Below are positions 56,284-64,000 of a stretch of DNA of 64,000 nt, piece after piece. The DNA is from Linnemannia schmuckeri (Eukaryota; Mortierellomycota; Mortierellomycetes; Mortierellales; Mortierellaceae), in assembly GCA_029449235.1 (NCBI GenBank), contig JANATG010000010.1:1798001-1862000 (forward strand), written 5' to 3'. Position 1 is the stretch's first letter. Each line of letters begins with the position of its first letter. Under the pieces are notes generated by a model. The model ran no database searches and was not told where the DNA came from. It saw only the letters and a list, made by a program, of their open reading frames with translations. The position numbers and the translations under genes are program-made.

Positions 56284-57865
56284 TTAGTTGTTGGTGAAGT
56301 TGGGCTTGCGCTTCTCGGCGAAAGCACCCATACCCTCCTTCTGGTCGTTGCTGGCAAAGGTAGAGTGGAACAATCTCCTCTCAAAGGTCAAACCAGCCTG
56401 GAGGGGCATCTCGAACGACTGGTTGATGGCATCCTTGACCATCTGGACAACGGGGGTCGACAAGTTGGCGATCTTAGAAGCAGTCTTGATGGCCTCATCC
56501 AAAACCTGCTCGGCGGGGTAAACCTTGCTGACCAATCCAGCAGCCTCGGCCTCTTGAGCAGTCAAGTTGACCGATCCAGTCAAGCACATCTCCATGGCCT
56601 TGGACTTACCAACAGCCTTGACCAAACGCTGGGTACCACCGGCACCGGGGATAGTGCCCAACTTGATCTCGGGCTGACCGAACACGGCCTTGTCACCGGC
56701 ATAGATGATATCTAGAAGCATATGGTTGTTAGGTAGTAACTCTACGCGATAAGTCACTGTATCTTTTGTTGTTTCCTCTCTTTTCTCCTCTATCCTGCCT
56801 GCTGCTTTCAAGTTTTTGCGCGTGAATGAAACCATATTATGACGATTCCCAAGGAAACTTACCGCACATCATAGCCAACTCGCATCCACCACCGAGCTAA
56901 ATACATGCGTAGCACAAGATCGTGAAAGGAAAGCCAACGCCAAAATAAAAAGAGTCATTGGGCATGAGTATCACGTGTAAAAAAGTCAAACTATCATCTA
57001 CATGAACGCAAACTACAACTGTCTCCTGCTTCCAAGCAAGTGAGGAGAGGATGACACAAACTTACAGCGAATCCGTTGACGGCAGCAATGATGGGCTTGC
57101 GGATCTTGGTGATCTGGGTCCAGTGTCCCAAAAAGTCCTCGACGTAGTTCTCAATGAACTGACGGTCCTTCATCTCTTTGATATCGGCACCAGCTAAAAA
57201 ATAAAACACAAGTGTTCGTAAAGTGTAAATGCCTTAGTCAGCAAAAGTGCAAAGAAAAAACGATGAACGCACTTGTAAAAGTGTGAAAAAATGTATCGGT
57301 CTTGTACAACACCAGCCGACACAAGAATACGCATCATTCAACGCATCCATAGCACAAACGTACCGGCAAAGGCGCGCTCGCTGCCGGTGATGACAATGGA
57401 TCCAATATCCTTGTTGTTATCGAAATCCTTGAGAACCTGGTTCAACTCAACAAAAAGACCGTTGCAGAGGGCGTTCAGGGCCTTGGGGCGATGGAGAGTG
57501 ACAAGGGCGACGCGTCCACGGGTCTCGGTCAACAAGTACTCCAGCTTGGGGGAAGCAGGGGCAACAGCATCTATTATTTCAAGCGGTCATCAATGGCAAC
57601 AAGCGAAGTTGTTGGGGTGCGCGTGGGCGATAGGGTGAAGGAAAGTGAGAAGTGAGAAGTGAAAAAAAGAGGTGCACGATTGCGAGGATTGAGGCGTGGG
57701 AAATTAGCTGCCATGTTCTTTTCGTAAGTGGTTGTTGCTGTTCGGTTGTCGGGAAAAGAGAACGAAAGGGCACTTGCTCTGGGCGGGGGTGTAGGCGGAG
57801 AAGGCGCGGGTAAGGGGCTTGGCGGCCGAGGCACGGGCAAGAGGTTGACGAAGAGCTGCGAACAT
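56284..57865 (-). CDS. ECHS1: Enoyl-CoA hydratase, mitochondrial (crotonase family)
   Basis: Exons: 57865-57778, 57570-57364, 57193-57066, 56896-56863 and 56711-56284, giving 294 residues. The enzyme hydrates trans-2-enoyl-CoA to 3-hydroxyacyl-CoA in mitochondrial beta-oxidation. The presequence is MFAALRQPLARASAAKPLTR. Family motifs: LVTLHRPKALNALCNGLF, RAFAGAGADIKEM (oxyanion region), AAVNGFALGGGCELAMMC with the first catalytic Glu, PEIKLGTIPGAGGTQRL with the second Glu, and the C-terminal QSFEMPLQAGLTFERRLF. The first intron has no suitably phased GT donor; GCAAGT after CAGA, used with the AATAATAG acceptor, gives the in-phase product TPAQ|NAVAPASPK. All other introns are GT-AG. Confidence 0.93.
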
Positions 57866-58399
57866 GGTGTTTGTGATGAGTGGAGTGGGAAAGGAAAGGA
57901 AAGAAAAAAGGTGATGTTACAAAATGATGAGCGAAAAGAATGAAATATATACACTCGTGTTTTTGGACGTGTTGTCGTTCTGTGGGGTCGGGTAAGGGTG
58001 TGAAAATCATCTTTTTGCCCACGGTCGGGCAACTGGCGTTGCCCCTGAAGATCACGTGCAAGAAAATATTCCTTTCAACGGTCTTTTCTCCCTCTGGCTG
58101 AAAGGTGCACGTCACTCTTCCCTTCGCATTCGATTGCGAGCATCTGATTTCAACAACTTTTCCTCAAGTTACCAGCGCTGCATCGATCCTTCAGGGGCAT
58201 CGACACAGCATCTGGAGTCACCTTACTCTCAGCATCATCCACATCTATTTTTCTTCTCAAAACTCTCAACCCTCATCTCCACACACCCGAAAACGGGTTG
58301 TACCGAACGTCTTCTGGCAGTCATCATCCCCCTTCCTTCGAAAACCAAACCCCTACCTGCCTTAAAACCACCTACCCCATCAATCCTCCCAGCAGCACT
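57866..58399. other. Spacer between enoyl-CoA hydratase start and LINE ORF1
   Basis: A 534-base stretch that must contain the hydratase promoter and the 5' end of the retrotransposon. The boundary cannot be placed by eye: no target-site duplication was found because the 3' end is outside the window. Confidence 0.3.
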
Positions 58400-60261
58400 A
58401 TGCCAGGACCACACCAACAGCAGCGCCGTGGCAACAGCCAATCGAGCGGCAGCGTTCAGTATCTACCTCGTTCTGAAGACACCGATATGGTGACCAAGGA
58501 TGCCAGTACTGACGACAACAGCGCAACAGCCGTCCCTGACAACACAGACAACCAACAACAACAGTCAAAAGAGATGGAAAAAATTATCTTTGACGCCGGT
58601 ATTCAGGAATTTATCCTAAAGGCTTCCGACTTCTCGACCAAGGACCGGGGCGCAACCGGCGATCCCCTCAACGACCTAACCTACAAACTGGAAGGAAAAG
58701 TCACCCTCGTCGGACGACCCAGTATCCGCCACCTCCAAATTAACAGCTCGACAACCGAGAAGTACCTGTCTGTCAAGCTCAGCGATGAACCCTCAAAGGA
58801 GTACCTCCTCAACCTACTCTTCTCCAAGGACACAACCGTCACCACCCCAGGCCAACCCGACAAAACAGACGGTGTCCACCAGATTTGAGCCTTATACGGA
58901 ACACCAAGTTGCAGAGAACAGAGGACGACAGATTTAGATATCCTCTCTTATGGGCAACACCACCAAGGCGAAAATCGAGGGAGTATTCAACCCTCTGGGG
59001 AAGGTTGAACACATCCGCCTCTCAGCCAGCAAGTACGGGGGACTATCCACTGCAACCGTAACTTTTGCAACTGACGACCCGGTCAAGGACCTCCATGAGC
59101 GTCAACAAGTGGTGACGTTCTTAGGGACGGACTCCGGTCGCATCACCAGACTAGGCAACGACAACATTACCTTCCACAGTGATCTGGTCCGCAAGCTTAC
59201 TAACTTGCCCAGAGGCACAACTCCCCTGATGCTGAAAGGTTTGTGCGAAAAAGTGAACAATTGTTCTGTTACCATTCCATTTCATCGTAACTCGACTTTC
59301 AGAAAGAGGGAGGCATTCTTCTCGTTTACAACCCAGGAAGCGTTCGACAAACTGACCGCCAGGGAATATTACCTTAAAGAGGGAGATCCACGTATGACAT
59401 GGGTGAACGTGGAAACAAAATTGTGTCTCGAATGTGGATCGCCCAAACATTTGATTGCGACATGTCCCGAGATGAACGAACGCAAGGAGCAGAGAGCGAG
59501 AAACATTGCCAAAGCCCACCCTCCCAGAGCACCCGCTCCCCCAACTATTAACAAAAGCCGCTACAAAGGAGCAGTACCCAAAGCGCAAGATGCTACTCGT
59601 CCGTCTCAATCAGGTTTAACATACAGTGCACAAGCAAAGCAAGGAATTCAGGAGTAACCAACAAACCAACGGGACACAGCCGGCCCAGGTAAGTGGAAAC
59701 AATCAACAGCCAAGCTACGACGATTTGCTGTTGAGGATTCAAAAACAGGATGCCATCATTAGGGAGATGCAAGAGCAGTACAAGATGCGCACGGCAGCAG
59801 AAAACAGAGAAAAAAATTCGGGAGAGGAAAAGCATACACAGATGATAGCCCTTGAGGAGAGAATCGGACAGGTTATCGCGATTGCCGTTGGCAACGCAGT
59901 GGCAACAGCAGTGACAGAGGCAATGGAAAAGTCAAAGATTCAGATGCAAAGCGAGATGTTCTATGCATTCAAAATGTTAAAAGAGAATATGACACCAGAA
60001 CAGGAAATTGAAGCTAGAGAAATCAAAAGAAGACAAACAAGAGCAGGGGCAGCCGCAGCTTTAGAGGAGGCACAATTAAAAGACACCCCAAATGAAAATA
60101 GCGAGATATTCGATTCATTCCAGAGCTTTAGACATGGTATCTCCCAACGAATGTATCAGTCTGGAGATGGGGAGGACTACAACACAGGCAATAACAATAC
60201 AGGAGCAGAAAGAGTTCCAAGCCCAAGCAGCAAACCACAAACAACAAACCATTCCAGTTAA
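58400..60261 (+). pseudogene. LINE ORF1 (gag-like), broken into three frames
   Basis: Three consecutive open segments in different frames. 58400-58888 starts MPGPHQQQRRGNSQSSGSVQ. 58950-59657 contains an RRM-like stretch (AKIEGVFNPLGKVEHIRLSA) and the zinc knuckle CLECGSPKHLIATC (C-x2-C-x4-H-x4-C). The third runs from about 59626 to the stop at 60259-60261, with a coiled-coil stretch (DDLLLRIQKQDAIIREMQEQ) and a disordered tail. The frame of the second segment is open back to a TAG at 58938, so a frameshift plus a stop separate the first two. The second and third overlap with a frame change near 59626-59657. ORF1 proteins of LINEs bind element RNA and form the ribonucleoprotein. That these pieces were once one protein is inferred. 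Confidence 0.7.
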
Positions 60262-63200
60262 TGATTGATACAACCAACACTACCTGGAATTTGCGCATTG
60301 CTTCACTCAATGTACAAGGAGGACGATCAGAAGGCTTCTTTAGAGGAGTCGCAGACTGGGGATCCCAAGTAGGGTTCTTTGATATAATTGCATGTCAAGA
60401 AACAAAACTACATGCGGACAAAAATACGAAATATCTTTTATACAACAAAAATGGACTAAGTGCTTATCAAGGCCATTGGGCAAGTGCAAGTACAGGAGCA
60501 ATGGGGTCAGGAGTAGCATTCCTGGTGAATGACACATGGAACAGGCATATAATAAGGAAAAAAACGCATAAAGGGCGGGGGATCTCGCTAGATTTTGGAT
60601 TTCACTTGGGCGCCCACATAAGAATGGTGAACTGTTACGCACCAGCTAACAGAAGTAACGAAGAGGGAAAACAAGAGTTTAAGGAGTTACTCGAGTGGGT
60701 ACTTGAAGAAGTCCAAGATGCAGATAAGAGAGGCATGGAGACGGTCGTGTGCGGGGACTTTAATGGCGTGGTGAATCCCTCACTCGACCGTTCAAACGAA
60801 AACCTGCAGAAAACTGACGCGGAAAATGAACTTTTGGGGTGGCTGGTTGCACATAACCTGTTCACCGACAGCTTCCGCAAGCTGTATCCGAAAGTTCGCG
60901 CTTACTCCTTTAATGAAACTAGTCGATTGGACATGATATGGCTATCGCAGGGACTCACGGGAGTATTGACGGGAGCAGGAATGATGCCCTTGGAGGGTAG
61001 CGTTCGCACGGATCACAAAGCTGCTTTTGCATCACTAGATGCGCGGACATTAGTGAAGCCAACCCCGATTCATATTCTAGAGCAGTACTACGTACCAGAA
61101 TACAAAATCAAAGTTGACGATGCTTCCGAAGAACAATGGGATTTATTTTCTATTCAACTTGACGAGGCATTGTGTGCAAAAATGGCAAGTGGATCTACGG
61201 GGCATGACAACATGGACGCAGACACATTACTCTCAACGGACACCCCGGCCCTAAAAGAGGACATGATTGATACAGCTTGGGACAACCTAGCAGCGGCAAT
61301 CATGGATGTGGCTCTGAAGGTCCTACCTCGGAAACGAGTAGGACAGAAGAGTTTGGCCTATCGCGCTAACACGCAAAACTACGACCGAGGGCGCAGCCTT
61401 GGAGAAGTGTTAAGGTTGACACATTATTGTTTTGTCGATCCCAATTGCCCTGTCAAGGGCAAGGAACGACGACAAATGGTCGCCCATGAGACCATTTGCA
61501 AAATATGGGTTCAAGTTACTAAGAACACCCCGACAACACCCATAACATCGCCCCCGGCACTAGCGGCTGATCGTACTGAATGGGAACAGTGGCGAAACAC
61601 AGTCAAAGCTGAATGGAGCGAGCAGCAACGGGCTAAAGTGGAAGCAGAGAAAAAGCAGAAGGACAAAGAGATCGCAGAGGCTATTGAAAAGCGCGATATG
61701 CGCTTCTCAACCAACACGAGATCGACGATCCAAAGCATTCTTGAAACGAACAAAAGCCAGGCTACTCTAGACCGTGTTCAAATCACGGTTGATGACCGCA
61801 TATCCATAACAGACCACCCTTCTCAGATCCTCGGTCATGTCAAGACTTATTTTGAGGCGTGGCATGGTCCTAGACAGAGCGAGGAGACCCCCAGAGGTTC
61901 TCTTTGGGAGGATATATACCGACCAGCGGACGATGTCGATGCAGAGTGGTACGCTCACCTGCTAGATATTCCGAGCAATGTCGAGATTGAACGAGCAATC
62001 AAGGCCGCCCCCTCTGGCAAGGCTGCTGGTGCATCCAAGGTGACAAAAGAGCTACTAGAACATATGGGAGAGAAGGCAATGGGGCTCTTTTGTGAGATCG
62101 TCAAAGCTAGTGTTCTTTACCGACGGATACCACTGCAGTGGACAGAAGGCGTCATTTTTTGTCTATCCAAAACCAACCCCTGGTCTGGTAGCCTAGCCGA
62201 CGTCAGACCGATCACCCTCCTAGAGCACGGTCGCAAGATCATGTTCTCCATCCTGACAAGCCGGCTGTCGTCGATCATGCTGGAATATAACATCCTCAAA
62301 GGCGCCAACTTCTCCGTCCTCAAGGGAACATCGACCGCGGATCCTATCCACATCGTCAACGCAGTCATGGAGGATGCCCTGCAACACAAGCGAGAACTCT
62401 GGATACTCCTTCAAGATATGAAACGGTGCTATGACTCGGTGAACTGCAAGCCAGGAGGGATGTTATCGCTGGCTTTCGATAGACTCAAGGTTCCTAAAGG
62501 ATTCCAGGACTTATTGTTCTTCATCACCAACAACAAAACCAACAAGGTCATCACCAGCTACGGACTCACAGACAAGTACAGCCCAGCGTGCGGGCTCGAC
62601 CAAGGCGGTGTTGAGTGCCCTCTCCTATGGCGAATCGCATACGACGCGCTCCTCGTCGCCATTGACAAGCAAAAACTCGGATACGTCATGACCACACCCC
62701 CGACGCCGGGCAAGGAGCCACCCATGGTTTCCAACGCAGCCTACGTGGACGACACAAAGCTGATCGCCCCATCACAACCGAACCTGGAACGGATCACGCT
62801 GATCTCGAGCGAGTTCTTCAGGATTCACGGGATTGAGATCAACGGAAAAAAAAACAGAGCTACTGGCAATTAACCCGACACACAATGGCACCATCAGCTA
62901 CGGAGGAAGCGAGATCAGGCCACAGGACAAGAGCAAGGCGTCCAGGATCCTGGGAGTGTGGTTCTCCGCAGACGGCAAGGCAACAGCGACCAAGGAGCTG
63001 GCGAAGGAAGAAACGTCCACAATCTGCAGTATCCTCAGCAAAAAAAATGATAACCGACAAACAATGTATCTTTATCATCAACGCCTTCCTCATCCCGCGA
63101 CTACTGTACCGCATGTCAGCCACTCTCCTTGGATGGCAGGAGATCGAACGGATTACGGCTCAATACAGAAAGGTGGTCCGGCAGAAACTGGGACTACCAA

Positions 63201-64000
63201 GCAATACACCTAGCAGCATCCTGCACCATACAAGGCTCTACGGACTCAGAGACCTCAAGGATGCTATCGCCGAACAACACATCAGCACACTACACCTGAG
63301 AAGCATCGACAAAGGACTCGTTGGAGACCTGACCCACTGCCGTCTCCAGGACCTACAGGATACAGCAAACATGGCAGAGTCACCCCTGACCAACCCTGTA
63401 GTAGCCAGAAAATACAATAAGCATCACCTTATCGCCAAGGTCTGTCAATTGATGGTGGAGAGAGACATATCATTGAGAGACGTGGGAGCAGAGAACGACG
63501 ATCGAGTGTTATTATCAAGAGCACTCCCACAGGACGTATTCGTAAAGCATGGAGCACAGCTCAAGAAGAGCGGAGTACTGTACCTGCAGGACATTGTCAG
63601 CGAGAACCTCACTCGCACACGGACATGGCAGGAAGTAGCGGCAACACACAACATACAATCGACGGTCCCGAAGCAGTGGTACACGGAGGTATGCCAAGCG
63701 ATATCAGAGCATCCAGCCCTGGATGTGGAAGAAGTACTGTTCGAGTACGGTGACGAAGACGATGAGAGGCTCCTGGAGGAGACGGAGGAACGGCGACAAC
63801 AAGAAAAAGAAAAAGAAAAAGAAAAAGAAAAAGAAAAAGAAAAAGAAAAAGAAAAAGAAAAAGAAAAAGAAAAAGAAAAAGAAAAAGAAAAAGAAAAAGA
63901 AAAAGAAAAAGAAAAAGAAAAAGAAAAAGAAAAAGAAAAAGAAAAAGAAAAAGAAAAAGAAAAAGAAAAAGAAAAAGAGGACAGCGACGAAGAGGCGACA
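60261..64000 (+). pseudogene. LINE ORF2: APE endonuclease plus reverse transcriptase, two frameshifts, 3' end outside window
   Basis: The first frame runs 60261-62873 (870 codons). Endonuclease motifs in order: LRIASLNVQGG, IIACQETKL, RMVNCYAPANRS, VVCGDFNGVVNPSLDR, SRLDMIWL, RTDHKAAF. Reverse transcriptase motifs: PSGKAAGASKVTKELL, VRPITLLEHGRK, LLQDMKRCYDSVN, GLDQGGVECPLLW, and the catalytic AAYVDDTKLIA near residue 828. At a run of nine A (about 62845-62853) reading moves to a second frame (TELLAINPTHNGTISYGG, RILGVWFSADGK). At a run of eight A (63040-63047) it moves to a third frame (RLYGLRDLKDAIAEQHISTL) that stays open to base 64000, through a Lys-Glu repeat. Removing one A from each run would make one continuous frame. 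The start ATG overlaps the ORF1 stop as TAATG. Confidence 0.88.
63803..63977 (+). repeat. Hexanucleotide (GAAAAA)n tandem repeat
   Basis: About 29 perfect copies of a six-base unit within the third frame of LINE ORF2, translating as alternating Glu-Lys. The frame stays open into EDSDEEAT at the window end. Such arrays expand by slippage; copy number in the assembly may be unreliable. Confidence 0.92.

Larger units (their letters stand above)
58400..64000 (+). mobile_element. LINE-type non-LTR retrotransposon (ORF1 with zinc knuckle, ORF2 with APE endonuclease and reverse transcriptase)
   Basis: An ordered set of two ORFs as in L1/Tad-like fungal LINEs: a nucleic-acid-binding ORF1 with one CCHC knuckle, then ORF2 with an N-terminal apurinic-type endonuclease and a reverse transcriptase. 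No long terminal repeats, integrase or protease are present. Frame breaks in both ORFs suggest a damaged copy. The left boundary is undefined; the element continues past the right edge. It is inserted just upstream of, and pointing away from, the enoyl-CoA hydratase gene. The clade (Tad1, L1 or other) cannot be settled by eye. Confidence 0.88.

Noticed and set aside
63803..63977. Array resembling a CRISPR or satellite
   Set aside because: It is a perfect six-base tandem repeat without spacers, inside a LINE coding frame.

Overview
The window looks like nuclear DNA of an early-diverging filamentous fungus, most likely Mortierellomycotina or a close relative (inference). The genes are eukaryotic, with GT-AG introns, pyrimidine-rich leaders and strong codon bias in housekeeping genes. 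A BFR1 homologue, a membrane-anchored chitin-deacetylase-like protein, F-box/leucine-rich paralogues and a two-ORF LINE all fit such a fungus. Exon structures below were built by hand from splice sites, reading phase and family knowledge. No search was run.

Layout. 1-471: 3' part of splicing factor SF3A2 (+). 726-3277: peroxisomal acyl-CoA oxidase (-). 3783-6199: mitochondrial F1-ATPase beta (-), facing BFR1 (+, 7084-9338). 9794-11643: ribosomal protein eL18 (+). 11.6-14.7 kb: no gene seen. 14683-16389: 2-oxoglutarate/Fe(II) dioxygenase (-). 16.4-25.8 kb: a 9.4-kb stretch with no convincing gene, rich in homopolymers and purine or pyrimidine tracts. 25779-28295: glutamine-rich Myb/SANT protein (+). 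28506-29822: GTPase GPN3 (-), divergent from mitochondrial ClpX (+, 30450-33797). 34355-36531: Ser/Thr-rich unknown protein (+). 36784-38701: decayed F-box/LRR-like gene, followed by an intact paralogue (40191-42287). 42516-44555: NodB-domain deacetylase with a signal anchor (-). 44.6-47.1 kb: gene-free, with long A and T runs. 47135-51650: seven-exon I-BAR-like membrane-curvature protein (-). 52897-55742: mitochondrial EF-G (-). 56284-57865: mitochondrial enoyl-CoA hydratase (-). 58400-64000: a LINE-type non-LTR retrotransposon running off the right end.

How the genes fit together. Several serve mitochondria and lipid breakdown: ATP2, MEF1, ClpX and enoyl-CoA hydratase in mitochondria, acyl-CoA oxidase in peroxisomes. 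They are scattered singly and nothing suggests a gene cluster or pathway island. The most distinctive signals are introns at unusual places (an exon coding only the initiator Met in eL18, a start codon split AT|G in GPN3, a stop codon probably split T|AA in BFR1, a probable GC-AG intron in the hydratase), an acyl-CoA oxidase with Gly where the catalytic Glu is expected, and a LINE whose ORFs overlap as TAATG and whose ORF2 has two one-base A-run frameshifts.
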